Assembly: GCA_000469685.2 (NCBI GenBank)
Contig: LS997567.1
Coordinates: 37,387,505 to 37,451,504, forward strand
Reading direction: 5' to 3'
Source of the DNA: Haemonchus contortus
Lineage: Eukaryota > Nematoda > Chromadorea > Rhabditida > Trichostrongylidae
Length of the DNA: 64,000 nt
The position numbers and the translations under genes are program-made. Below are positions 1 to 12,700 of this stretch, piece by piece. Each line of letters starts with the position of its first letter. Position 1 is the first letter of the stretch. Under the pieces are notes generated by a model. The model saw only the letters and a list, made by a program, of their open reading frames with translations, ran no database searches and was not told where the DNA came from.

Positions 1-1072
1 TGTGAAAAACTTGCAGATATCTCCTTATTTGACGAGGCCGGTTCAGCTGTATGGGATGATCAAGTGCTTTTGAATTGTAAGTTTTCTTCGAGTGCTGAGT
101 ACGGGAACATTCTGTCATGAATGATTTCAGATGAAAATAACTCGCCTACTGGTTCCTCAGTACAAATGGATCTTTCTGAGTCGTCATTCTCTGAAGTAGG
201 GTTCTCGTCTGACGATCAAGGCATTTCGTCTGAGTACACCTGGCAGAGTGATTTCTCATCATACGACCTTGAAGGTACGAGCGAAGGCTTTTCAAGAGAT
301 CAAAGAAGATTCAAAATGCCCAACGGACAACCTCAGTTCGAAGTCACCCTTCTGAAAATGGAAAAAAAAAATTCAAGAAATTATCCCCAGTTACTGCATT
401 GTTGTAATTGCTGTTGTCTCGTAGGCTGTGAATGTGATCATCAGGTAGCGCAAGCTGATTGGTATTGGAGGTATGACCGGCTTGAATGGTATGCGGGTCA
501 GTTTACGGTTGGGGTAACAAGTTTTAGGCAGTAATAGCAGTGGTTGTCCAGAATAGTGCTAAAATGGTGAAAGAAACGCGAATGTCGGCGTATTCGGAGA
601 AATATTTGGCTTCAAAAAAAAGCAAAATTAGGGTTGGACGAGAATATGACGGCAGAATTTTGATGGAAAGGGTATTTGAAAGAGCCATCGAAAACTTGTG
701 CATTGCGCAGAATTGGCTCCAGTAAGCTGCTTGCGTGCAAAGTGTGGGTCCCGGTGCGAATGCTGCTACCTCTACCTCAGAAAACATTTTTATTGTGAGT
801 AGTGCCGTACCTTTGCGTTATGCATTTCTGCACACCAGTACACCTCCTTTTACCGTCAGGCATAATCACCATGGAAAATCTAGGTCTGGAGCTAGTTTAG
901 GGATAAAACAAATGTTTTCATTTCAGCCCTTCCAGTGGTACCGTTCGCTAGTCAATTCGAAGAATTCCACTGTGACAGTATCGATATCGATCCGAATACA
1001 CCTCCTCAATGGCAAGACGTCGATCAATACTATGATGAACTGATGCGATTGGAGGGAGAAGAACGCTTGTAA
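1..1072 (+). CDS. 3' end of an acidic, Ser-rich unrecognised protein (3 exons, 5' end outside window)
   Basis: Three exons join in one frame: 1-76, 131-274 and 927-1072, ending in TAA at 1070-1072. Introns are gtaagt...tttcag and gtacga...tttcag, and the codon split (1 nt carried) matches at both junctions. The visible 122 residues are acidic and serine-rich, with stretches such as DLSESSFSEVGFSSDDQGIS and a C-terminus ending DQYYDELMRLEGEERL. No domain is recognised; the composition suggests a disordered regulatory tail. The second intron (275-926) carries a diverged repeat related to 10.0-10.2 kb. The first exon runs off the window, so the start is unknown. The open frame that continues past the donor at 275 is intron read-through. 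Confidence 0.6.
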
Positions 1073-2181
1073 TTAGTTTATTATAGATATTTTTCGCTTT
1101 TTACTTATGTGTTATTCTTTTTTTTTTGTATGTACATATATACTATGTATGTGTTAACCTTTAATCGTTCTCTTGAGTATTACTTTTCCTCGTACGTCTA
1201 GTCATCTCGTGTGCCAGAACACTTCGGTTTCTTTCATTCATCCTTATTGTTCGATGTTTTAATAGAGAATCGTGACATTTTTTTAGACTCGTTGTCCATT
1301 GAGACATGGTTTAATGTATTCCAAGAGTTCTGCAATGATTACAAGTTTTTTATTGAGTTAAATCCTGATGTGGTGCTATTTGGGTGTCATCAGGTCCAAT
1401 AATGCGTAAAAGACCCAAACTGTACCTTTGAGGGCGAAGCGCGCGGCGAGTTAAGCGTGTGGGCTGGGCCAGATAGTCCCGCCCTAATGCCCAACAAGAC
1501 CTGGACTGAGGCCAGTGGGGTTCATGATGCGCTCTTTGAGAAGTCTAAAGACAAAGTGCTCCGGCGAAGATTTTCCTGACTTCAGTATCTCGCTTCTAAG
1601 TCGATAACGGATAATAATTTGTGAAGAAAAATAGGTAGTTTTATAGATTCAACACAAAGGCCCTGAATTCAAAGTTGTCAACTATCTCGATAATGGATTG
1701 TGGTTTATAAATAAGTTCGTTGCGATTTGTTGGCATCCTATTTGACAAACATAATTGTACATATTCGATATGCAAAGTTAGAATATTTCGGCGCTTTCCT
1801 AGCGATATGTTGTGTACTTGTCTAGACTGTCATAGTTAGTAAAATCTTCAACTTTCAAGAATAAATATTACATCTGAACCGGTAGTAGTTCGTAGTTCGC
1901 GATCCTACATCCACAAAGCGTCCGGAATCTTTCGCTCTCCATTGCCGCCGCGCGGCACTTTCGCCGCTTGCGTCGATGTCACGCTACATATGCACGCTTG
2001 CAACCGAACCATATACGCCTCAACACTGCTACTCAAGCGTGCAGTCATGTCCACTCGAGTGGAATGGGTGTTCTGCACTTGCATCTGTCAGGACGGCTAT
2101 TTGAATAGTCAGGCTTGGAATTTAGGAAATGGTAGGGTGCGTAGCGTTTGGTGCGCCGCGATATAACCTTCGGGACATATA
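1073..2181. other. Intergenic stretch without a supported gene
   Basis: The first part is the likely 3' UTR and downstream flank of the gene ending at 1072. Short open frames here (for example 1211-1402 and 1942-2166) lack paired splice signals or protein-like composition. A GC-rich patch lies near 1930-2000. Confidence 0.4.
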
Positions 2182-2706
2182 CAGTAGCGCTCAAAAGTCT
2201 TCGGTGAAATGGTTCTTCAGCCGTACTTTTCAGTCGTAACTCCCTTCCTACTGGATCTAACCATGCGAAATTTCTACATTTGGGGCGTGGGTGTATTGTG
2301 AATATTTAAAATATTAACCTGCAATCTGATCATGTTCCAGATATTCCAAAGAGCATGAATTAAAAATCGACTGAAAATACAGATGATGGTCCTTCTAGAA
2401 TCTCTTTCCTTTTTATCATGTCAAAAGTGTACGAGCGGTAATGCCGAACACAATAGATGAGAAAAACGCGCATAAGGTGCGAAAAAATGTAGACGTCAAC
2501 AACTTCACTTTTAGCAAAATCTGCTACCGCTACAAACACCTTGCTCTGCCTGTGGATATTGCATCTTCGCAGTGAAATAGTGTTGGGTAGGGTGAAATAT
2601 GCTCTAGTTAGACATATGAAAATTTCGTGTCATTCGGTCTACTAAGAAAAAAGTTATGAATGAAAAAGCGTCAAAGCATTTCACCGAAGACTTTTGAGCG
2701 CTACTG
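2182..2706. mobile_element. Tc1/mariner-type MITE, 525 bp, complete with TIRs and TA duplication
   Basis: The element opens with CAGTAGCGCTCAAAAGTCTT and closes with its reverse complement. The terminal inverted repeat is perfect for about 30 bp. It is flanked by TA at 2180-2181 and 2707-2708, the target duplication of the Tc1/mariner superfamily. No transposase is encoded, so it is non-autonomous. A truncated second copy starts at 8818. Confidence 0.85.
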
Positions 2707-3154
2707 TATGCCTCGATTACCAGTAAGCCCATATCGCAAATTCTGTTCCAAAAAACTCGTCCAGACCATTCAGCCTCTCTAGTTACAGCCAGATGTCAGC
2801 CTTATTGTAACTGCTTTGCACCTAATTGTAAGTGCGATGCTACGCTGAACAAGGGCGAAGACTGAAAGATCATTAAACTTCCCACAATCCTCATTAACCA
2901 AGTTGGAGGTGGGGAGCCTGCAACGATTAGGTAAATAGCAAAATAAATGTGAGAACTAAAGTTGTCATCAGTTATTACTAGTTTGAAAAGTTATCATTTT
3001 CCAGTTTAGGAGTCAACGGAACTCTTCTATTTAATTATTTGGCTCCCTGCATCGAGTGTACCGCAGCAGCTTCGCTCTAATCGAATTTTATTTAAGAGCG
3101 ATAAAAGGATTTTTCCGCGTTCGCTGAATCTCCATCTAGCATATAGTTAGTTGC

Positions 3155-3184
3155 TATAGTTATAGTTATAGTTATAGTTATAGT
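3155..3184. repeat. Short hexanucleotide microsatellite (TATAGT)5
   Basis: Five uninterrupted TATAGT units. Confidence 0.8.
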
Positions 3185-3930
3185 TAGTATACCATTTGAG
3201 TATTACAAAAGTCTTATTGCGATAGAAGAACACACTGAAACGTTGTCACCTGTCAATTCGACTCGTTCATCTTCCTTCTGTCATCCATCACTGATCGGGA
3301 CGCGACATTTTTTTCAGTTGTTGGTTTCCCATTCCAGTCTCTTAGCCCTTACTCCACAAATGGGACGAAAGTCGTGCCGATTTCACCATTACTCAACTTC
3401 TAGCTAAAGAATAGCTGCCAAACAGGAATTTGGGGACAGAATGTTGTCGAAAGATGCTGAGCCCAAGTGAGAAAGGAGAGCTCAAGAAATTCAGCCAAGA
3501 AAAGAATGGAAGTCAGAGATCATTTCATACAGTGGAATTCAAAATCTGTTTAGAGAGCACTGATAGATTTGATCATTTTATTATGAAGACAGTAAGACTG
3601 TAAATCGGACCCCGCCAATGAGCCAAGTGAGTGTCCACTGGAAGGTGCGTGACTGATGCATGAGTTTGCTGAAGAATCCTACAATTTTTACTAATGTTGT
3701 AGTGTCCAGTACATAAACACATTTAGTAGTCACGGATGAGCAATTACAAATTGTGCTGAGCCTTTTTTCATATAAGAACCCTTTATTACTGGTGCAACAT
3801 GGGCTGAAGCACTAGGCCACAAGAAAAAGAGAAGAACAATAATTTCTTCACAAAATGCAACTGATGCAAATCAGGAGAATCAAAAGCAGAACAATTTAAA
3901 AAAATCATTTACAGGACAAGATTGATATCG
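3185..3930. other. Non-coding spacer
   Basis: No splice-bounded open exon, TIR pair or recognisable repeat was found in this stretch. Confidence 0.4.
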
Positions 3931-4700
3931 CCCTCTAAGTGATACGCTGACGCCTCACTTTCTTATTACGAAGACCGTTACGACGGCGTCCGATAAAATA
4001 TGAAATAATCTTTGCCTGGGAAAAAAAAGGAAGATACGATAAGGAAAACACCAAAATTCGAGAAAGCGCCATCAATCACCGTGAATAGCACCATGAATAG
4101 AGATGATATATACTCGCAAAAAAATGAGGGAAAAACCGATTGGAAAGTGACCGAGAGATGGTATGTACTCGTAGATATGAGGAAAAACTAAATGGAAAGA
4201 ACGGAAACAATATAATATAATCATTCACAAGAATAACATCGAAGTCACTCAATCACCCGAGGGTGATACACCGAAACTTTACTTCGATTCCCTATAACGA
4301 TCACCCCTTCTTGGCTTTGGCATCAGATAAAATATGCAATAAACTCTATCTAGGAGAACAAAAAACAATAGGAAAATCAAATCAAATAAAATTCACAGGA
4401 AGCACTACAAACAAAGCAATGATATATACGGTAGCAATAAAAAAACTAATAACGACCACTGCTTTTGCGGCTCGGTGTTTGATAAAATACGCAATAAACT
4501 CTGTCCAGGAAAAACCCAAAAAGAAAAGAAAAAATAAATAAATAAAATGGACTTCACAGGAAGCAATACAATTAAAGAAACGATATATAGTGGTAGCATG
4601 AAAAAAATAGAAAATACCGAAGTAATAAAATATAATCAATCATTCACAGGAATAGCATCCATATCAGCTATAGAAGGATTTGCATGGCGTCTCACTTTGA
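3930..4700. repeat. Diverged AT-rich tandem repeat, period about 155 bp
   Basis: Units recur with the landmark gataaaatatgcaataaact at about 3992 (diverged), 4327 and 4480. A second landmark, tcattcacaggaatagcat or close variants, recurs near 4220 and 4640. A third block, cgcctcactttcttattacga and its variant, occurs at about 3950 and 4690. Unit length is only approximate because of indels. Short open frames here are by-products of A-rich sequence. Confidence 0.55.
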
Positions 4701-5300
4701 TTTTTTGTTACGACGACCGCCTTTGTTCCCTTTGCGTCCACCTTTTTTGCCTGAGTATTTCATTTATTCAGTTAAAGTTGTGATCTTGTTGATTTTTGAT
4801 GAGCAGTACCTTTACCGCTGGAATTTTCGCCATCACAGTGTATGTCGAATTTACCACATGTCATACCTGAACAAAGTAATATCATTCAAAGGAACTTGCC
4901 ACGAAAATAATTCTTCTTCATGCCCGGAAGGCGCTCGAGTATGACAAAAATCGAGAAAAGTATTGACCGCGATGGTTCGTCCTCCTATGTAATTCGGGAG
5001 AGAACTGCGGGCAACATTCAAAAAAGTCGCGGCTACAGTTGCTTCATGATCATTTACAAAATGGCAAGAAGTTCCGGCTGAGAACCGCCTGCGGTTGGAT
5101 GTTAAAAAATCCAACTTGCTCAGCTTCGAGAAGTGTCCAGTCTAAATGGTCGATGGCCAAGAGGTGTGCCAGCGGCTAGGGTAATGTGATGGTAAATCAG
5201 GTGGAGTCTTTCAGTATGCAGAAGATAGATAAGTTTACGATATATGCAATTCTAACAAATGCGCTCCAATATGAATGAAGTTGAAAGAGGGAACGCTTAC

Positions 5301-5451
5301 AGCAGTCTCGAGGCATATTATCGACCTGCATGCCGACATGCCTTTTTCCTTTATTGTAGTCACTGAGATCCTCGTCAAACACTCCTGGAAGTACTCAGAC
5401 TTGGTAATTCGGAAGATGATCACGGCATGACCAACTCACCAAGATGTGGCT
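5301..5451 (-). CDS. Two exons of an unrecognised minus-strand gene, one a 12-nt microexon
   Basis: Exon 5301-5384 lies between acceptor tacttccag and donor gtaagc. It reads VFDEDLSDYNKGKRHVGMQV followed by DNMPRDC, with no other open frame. Upstream, a strong acceptor (ttttcttcgcag) and a strong donor (gtgagt) bound only 12 nt, 5440-5451. Using it keeps phase: it supplies 2 nt, three codons (Pro-His-Leu) and 1 nt, which fit the next exon. The family is not recognised. These may be further 3' exons of the gene at 6770-16976 if a weak donor (gtactt) inside its last exon is used, giving 1 nt carry; otherwise this is a separate gene. Confidence 0.45.
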
Positions 5452-5633
5452 CTGCGAAGAAAACACATACGTGAGGAGGTGACTGAAAAGTGGAAATTAC
5501 TGAAACATTTGAAAAGGAACTCTTACACTACGCCTTCTTTGAACGAATAGATTTGACGACGAGAAGGAGCGCTGACGGATCACTTCTCTCTATACATGTC
5601 TCCCTGAGAGTTCTTGGCTTCAGCTCATTAAGA

Positions 5634-6526
5634 TTAAGTTGTAAGGAAAGTTCTTGTCGATTCCACGCACGCACCATATGTATACAAATTTTGGCAGCTT
5701 TCAAATTAGGCCAATCGACAAGTTGTGCTCGTTAGGTGGAGCACTTTTTCCAAAACTCTCTAAGGTTTTCGAAATCTTCGAGACGTTTTCTTCCGTAATG
5801 GAGAAGACTGTTTTTCAAACGGTTTAATTTAATAAGTTCAACCTTGGTCGAACTATGAAGGAGGCAATCACAAACATCAACGCTGCATGGGGAGAGGGCA
5901 CTGTATCACAGCGTAAGCATCTTCTTTGGTTTCAGAACATTAGAACTGAAGACGAGTAACTGGGGAGGCCAAGGGAGAGTTCGTCGACCATCGTTAGTTG
6001 ATCACGATGGTTCGCTTGGAGCAGTCGAAGAAGATCAACGCCAACCTTTGATAGAGATTACCAAACATATGAGCGTTTCACATGCAATCGTCATTGACCA
6101 CCTCAAGCAGTTGGGATGGTAAGGAAGCTTGACAAGTGGGTGTCACACCATTAGTGGAGCAGCAGCAATTTAGGCGTCTAAAAATTTCGAGTTCATTGCT
6201 GAGAAGAAAAGATATTGAGCCATTCCTTCATCGTATTGTAATGTGTGATAAAGAATGGATCGTATATGACAACAGAAAACTTTCTGCTTGGTGGTTAGGT
6301 GTAGATGAGCCTCCAAAAATGCTTCCCATGCTAATCTCGTACGTAAAGAAGATAACGATCACAGTTAAGGGATCTTTATAGGACTGGAATAAAGAAACTA
6401 GTGCACGTTGGTAAAGGTATGTAGAATCGACTGGGACTCACTCTGAATAAAAATGTACATTGAGATGAATTGTGACTATTTTAAAGATTAACTGTCAAAA
6501 CGGCAAAAACTTTCCTTACAACCTAA
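5634..6526 (+). mobile_element. Degenerate, internally deleted mariner element (893 bp)
   Basis: Both ends carry a mariner-type inverted repeat: TTAAGTTGTAAGGAAAGTTC on the left and the complement of TTAGGTTGTAAGGAAAGTTT on the right. TA follows the right end at 6527-6528; the left flanking dinucleotide has decayed. Between them lie frameshifted pieces of a mariner transposase. The element sits between minus-strand exons at 5451 and 6770. Confidence 0.8.
5845..6440 (+). pseudogene. Mariner transposase pseudogene, subfamily different from the 13 kb copy
   Basis: In shifting frames one reads the N-terminal helix-turn-helix region (INAAWGEGTVSQRKHLLWFQ), then LDKWVSH, then FLHRIVMCDKEWIVYDN. 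The last contains the first catalytic Asp of the mariner D,D34D triad in a CDKEW context. At least three frameshifts and stop codons interrupt it. The catalytic domain is cut short before the second and third Asp. It cannot encode an active enzyme. Confidence 0.8.
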
Positions 6527-6769
6527 TATGATCGAGCCAGATGTGTTTCGTATAGAATCAACCAGCGTCGTCTTAATCACTTGGCGATCGCGTGGACTAC
6601 CGGCAAGCCGATCACCCTGGCGTGAGATAACGTGATACTATATTTCTTGATAATCATGGCATATCCAACCAACTGACTACTCTAACTCCCTTGCAGCATT
6701 CGGTACTTCTTCACAACACTCCTATTTTGCTTTCAATGAAGTAGGGGAACATAATACCACATTGTCTGA

Positions 6770-9700
6770 TTAAAGCTGATCCGCAAGATCCCTCTTTATT
6801 TCCTTCGAAACCTTTAAATTTCTCGCTTTTCTGCTCCAATAAGTACCAGAGTCAAAGCCGTCTGCACTATCAAGAACTAGAACGCCTGCCTGTGACTCGT
6901 GATCGGCATCTTCGGATTTAGTTTCAGAGTCCGAGAACAGCTCGTCCAAGTTCTCATCCATGCAAAGACCATGAGGACAAGTTGGATCTACGATTACCTA
7001 CAAGAAAATTTTTGAGATTGTATGAATAGAATGAATCATTAAGAAGATGTGGTCGAGCAGGATGATATCGCTTGCCGGCAGGCCTTCGTTGAAGGTTCTT
7101 AGAAAAGAGTGCGACTGTGAGCTAGACACATTGCTGATTTCGCAAACTTGCTAATGGGTCAGTAGAAAAAACTGTAAACATAGAGTTCATTCATTCATTC
7201 ATTCAAATACACCTCAAGGGTGTGCCCCTTAATAACACAAAGAAAAAGCATTTAGAAACTATGTTCTCATTTGGCCTATAAACAAAGAAAAAGAGAAGTG
7301 CATGAAAACAAAAACAAGATAAAGAGGTAGAATTGGACAGCAATGAAAAAAGCAGATAGGTTAGCATGTTGAGATGTCAATTAAAAAGGAGAGAAGCTAG
7401 GGCATTATATTGTGAGGACGATAAGGTTGTTTTCCCCTGTCAAGCAGATGAGGGGTCCCCCCGCAAGATCCTGGTCCTTGATCCAGAACGCACAAAGAGA
7501 AGAACCGAGGCTTGTTGACAACTTAGTCCGTTACGAACAAATTCGTCCGGAACCCCGGGCGAGCAGACCAAGGGGGACCTCAAACGAGGGGGTTCATCAA
7601 ACCGAGGGATCCTAAAACAACTAGGACCCACAACTAAAGCCCACAGCACAACGAAACAAAAACTGCTTTTTGCAATGCTACCTGCCTGCATCCAGAAAAA
7701 AATGGAAGAAAACAAATTGCAGAAAGGTCATTCGACGGTAGAACTAGCACGCCCGTAATCAATTGAACAAGTATCAGACTTGAAATAAATCACGTCGAGT
7801 TGACAATGTTCGCCTGCCATGTGAGCTTTTTACATGATACTGGCTATTACTCAGCAAACTAATGTTTCGACGTGATCGTCGCCTTCTCAGGCGGGTATGA
7901 GTACATTCGCCCCATTCTGGATGGACGCGGCAAACCTCGCGCCAAAATTCGTAGTGATTTAAACGACACTGGCGCCTATCATTGGAGCACAGGCAGTAAA
8001 TTGAACAAGTAGGGCTAGCTGATGCTACTTATACACCCCTACTTTGAATTGGGACCCCAATGATAGGCGCCGGAGTCGTTTGAAATACTACGATTTTCGC
8101 CGCGCAGTTCGCCGCATCCATCCAGAATTGAGTAGCTGTTCCGCCCCTTCCCCTGGTCTCAATGCAAGTCGAAAGATTCACACAATACCATCGAAAGTTC
8201 AACACCCTTCTGGAAATAGTACCGGTGACGTGCCTTAGAGTCGTTCGAGAACTATCCACCTTATGAAAGGTTCACCACGCTTCCACTTATAGATCGGACG
8301 GAATGTCCTCCTGCCGCTGGCAATTGTCAGCAGCAAAAGAGGCTTCTTAAAGGCACAATCCACGATAAAAATGTTTTCCGAGATCACCCCGCTGTATAGA
8401 TGTGAGGCCCTCGCGTATAGCATATCTGGCACTCTTGGGTCGGAAAATGGCCTAGTTAGAGAGTTGTAAAGTCTCGAAGATTGGCCCGTGTGTATCGGGC
8501 GAGTTTCAACATGTAGAGAGTCCCAGCAACTTGCCATGATCGATAGCGACACCGAAAGACAGCTCTGTTCAGTTCTGGCTTGATGTAGTCTGCCCTTTGT
8601 GCAATTGCAATAACTGAAATCTCGTCCGAATACCCCATCCATGTTATTTCCGTCATCGCCCGTCCTCTATTTTCCCTACTTTTGAGGAGCCATATCTTTC
8701 TCGAAATCGGACAGTTCTTTCGCTTTCTCCACTACCAATGAACTATTCCTAATCTACACTTCCGCTTTCCGAATGAAGACGGGTACCTCACAATTGTCGC
8801 AAACTATGGCTTTGATACAGTAGCGCTCAAAAGTCTCCAGCTAGATACTTTTTCAGTCGGTGCTCCTTTCCCACTGGATCTAATCATACGAAATCTCAAT
8901 ATGTGTAGCATGGGCGTATTGTGAGTATTCACCACTATTAACGTGCAATCTGATCATGTTCCAAATATTTCAAAGAGCATGAACTCAAAATCGACTGAAA
9001 ATACAGATGATGGCCCTTCTGGAATCTCTTTCCTTTTTGTCATGTCTAAAATGTACCAGCGTGAATGTCGAACACAGTGGAGAAGAAAAACGTACATAGT
9101 AGAAGTTCTGTTACTCTTAGATCGTACCGGTCCACATCCACCTGTTCTCCCCAGGTTTATATGACACAATGCACAATGGATATGATTGCACGCGGTGTTT
9201 ATCGTGGAGCCGATTTTGAATTAACTGTTGCTTGATGTTGTTCTTGGAATAATTTTGCAGATCACCTCCGAACTGCCGTTGTACAATGCTAACTTTTCAA
9301 AGATGATTTATAGTTTCGTTAGGACTGACGATCCTAAGCATCATGGCATGGTCTCCCGGTGAAAATGCGGTTGGTGGGGCCACACATAACAGCGTTAACT
9401 TAATAAGATGTCAACACGGTGCTACTTGTTGATCCATATTATACTAGCACTGTATCAGAGACGAAGAGGATGATAGGCACCGGACATCTGATGCGTTTCG
9501 GGCTCGGAGGACGTAGGTTATCAATCAAACCTAAGGAAGGTAGGAGCCGGGTTGGATGAGATGTTTACCTCGGGCGAAAACCCCGGTGCGCCTTCCTTAG
9601 ACTCAGTTAAGAATTGCATATCCGTGGTGACATGCAATTTTGCACGGTATGACATCTACAATATCATCGATCTCGTTTATACATGAATATGGAAAACAAC

Positions 9701-12700
9701 GAGAAGTCGAAGACCCTACTGACAAAGTCCGCGATCCCAGGGTATCCTGCTCACTCCCATTGTGGAATACCAGTGAGTCTTTCATAGAGTTGGTAGTTGT
9801 TGAATGAGCCTCATTGTCAAGCGCGTTGTCGGTTTATGAAAGGATATTAAACACCCGTTAGATGTTTTGTAGATCATCTCAAGTTGAGTTAAGACGACGA
9901 TTACGTAGATACGTTAAAGGCACAGGTCACGATAATTCTGGGTTGTCAAGATTATGACGAAAACTGGAAGATAAGATGGGAAATAGTGCGATTATGGCTG
10001 CTGAAGAAACTGCGTGAATAGGTGTTTCCAAAGTGAAAAAAGGCTTCAAAAAGTTGTTCAAAAAGGGGCTGGACGAGAATGAGACCGAAAAAATGAGGAA
10101 GAATAGGGCGTTTGGACGAGCTATACAATGTTCGTCATGGGTTGTGTACGTGTGGGTCGTGGTGCGAATAGCTGCAGAATAGACTGCAGTAAGTGAAAAT
10201 TCATTCACTTGTAAGCATAAATTAGCAAAAATCCTGGTAACAGCGAAAATAGCCCACCTTTCTCTGCCTCATGGGGTAGAAAATCAAATAATGGATCGCA
10301 GCAGCAAAAAGACAAAGAAAAGAGTGGGGGAAGAACATCGCCTCATTACTCGGCGACCAGCTGATTGTGTGTGGGTCCTAGGACAAATATTCGCTGTATT
10401 GCCTCGACACTCGTCTAACGTGATATCGATCGAGAGGCGGGAAGTCCGGGCGATCCGGGGAGGTGCTCCCACTATGACCTAGCTGCTGAGTTTTGGCACT
10501 CGACAGCGTCTTTCCTGTTACCCTTGGAGGCCACTGGGTATTCCTAGAGGGGGAATTCAGATGAGATTTTTATCGTGAACTGTGCTTTCAGGTCGTTGAA
10601 TAATAAAGAGTCCACCTGAAAACCTTGCACGACAGAAGAATATTACCAACGCCGTGTAGAGTTTGAAGCAGGAGATCGGTTGAAGATTATAAACATTACC
10701 TTTGCTTCGAAGACGTGGACGATGTCGTCGGTAAAGACACTGAGATCTGTCTGCACCTCCACTGCACATTTATTATTTCCCGTATCAGCATCCAGTATGA
10801 AGTGATGTGGAGCTTTCAATTGTCGAGCAACACGTTCAGCAAATGCATCGCTCAGAACTGTTTTGAGCGGCTCATGTTCATCATAATGACCTGTTACCTC
10901 CTTCAGAAAGGCATACGCTAAAACAAAATGTAAATGCTGTGTGTTTTACTTATTTGTTAGCAGGTAGACACAATTCCAGAGAATGGGATCACAGTTCAGG
11001 ATAACAGCTCTGACCAAAACGCAAGTTTTTTTAGCTCTAATTGTGAGCCTTTTTCATTATCTAGTGTCTTGCCTGTATAGAACGAGGTGACATTTTTTCA
11101 TACTTGCAGCAAAACCAGATGTCTTGAATATCCGAGTTGGTGAGCCCAGATTGCCGAAAAAGATAGTAACTTTAACTTCGTGTCGTAAAAGGATCAAGTA
11201 GAAAGCATGTGCAAGATGGAAGAATCGTACTCTCGGTCATGTTGGATGGTAGTAGATCCCTTCTGAGTCTAACCCAGATCCCTCCACCTCCACCAAGCCC
11301 GCCCTTAAAAACAGCTTTCACGTCCATTTACTCTGTTACATAGGTCAGTGAAATGTCAGCATATACAGGACTTCAAGTTTTCACACACTTGTCATTTGAG
11401 GTGATTCACCAATTTTGCTATCCTGGGTCAATTTTCTGTTATAGCTCCTGTGGGATTGATAACCGTTTATTCAAAAGGGACATAGTTCAGGACACCGTTC
11501 AGGTAGAGGTTTCGTTCGCTGCCACGTCGGCCCAATAAGCCTTTTATATGCTCACCCTTCCAACTTTGCCAAATCCGTTGCCCTAAGTATTGCTTATTGA
11601 ACGCGAAAGCTACAGAAAGGTCAGACAGTTGACTGTGTAAGACAGAAGCGAAATGGGCTTACACTGTTCACCGATCCTTTGTGGAGGAATCCACGGGCTG
11701 CAGACATAACATCTGTCACTGTGGCAGTCGATCCAATGATAGATCAGAAGGCGAGCTTCTTTGTGTTTTAGCTCTGTTAATCAATAACTCTCTTCAGAAT
11801 AGCGACTAAATAGCGTAAAAGTCATTCAGCCTTCACATTCAGGGCTGTAGTCCTGTCGCGTGTCCACATGGACGAGTAGTCGCGTTTATAGCCTTACGCT
11901 CAATGACACTCTTTCCTCCTTGGCGAGTCTATGGATCCATCACTGCAAAGTTTGCCATACCCTGTTGAACTGCTGTTACTGTGAAATCATCCCAATCAAT
12001 CATTCCATAGCATATAGCTATAACAGAAGCACAAAGATTCAAAAAGAGTCCTTATTTTTTGAAGGAACCTTATCATCCCCTTACATATTCTCCTCTCACT
12101 AAATGATCTCTAGCCTGTTGGTGACGAGGCCTTGTAGCGCGATCGTAACTGGCGCATAGGCGAATAAATCCCTAGACCAACGTCAGAAGAACTGTCGAAG
12201 AGCTTTATATCGAGACTCATAAAACGATATGGCACGAACATGGTGAAAGACTTCGAGGGTTTATGGTGTCGACTAACATAATCCATGGTCATTCACCGCT
12301 CCAAAGGCCTTTTAATTAGGGAATCGATCACAGATTCTGCTATCTAAAGATTTGCCTTAATGTCGTCGCTGTTGTTTCGAAGTTCTACACGTGATCGGAC
12401 TCTCGTCTTCTCCGGGCTATTAGATTCTGCTTTCAGTGCGGTGAGAAGTTAAGGAAACGAATTTCCATGATCGTCATCTACTTGGATTACTTCGCTTCCC
12501 TTGAGTTTTTAGGAAGATTCCGCTATGGACAACATCGCTGAGGAATATAATCGGCTCGTCAAAAGCCTTTTGTCTTTTTCGAAGACTGTCGAGCTGAGAC
12601 CCCAGCTACAGGCAATCGCAAGCTGACGTCCGAACTTGCGAAGCTATGCAGAGAAACGATAAAGGAAAATCTGGAAGAGAGAACAGCAGCAGGAACGGCC

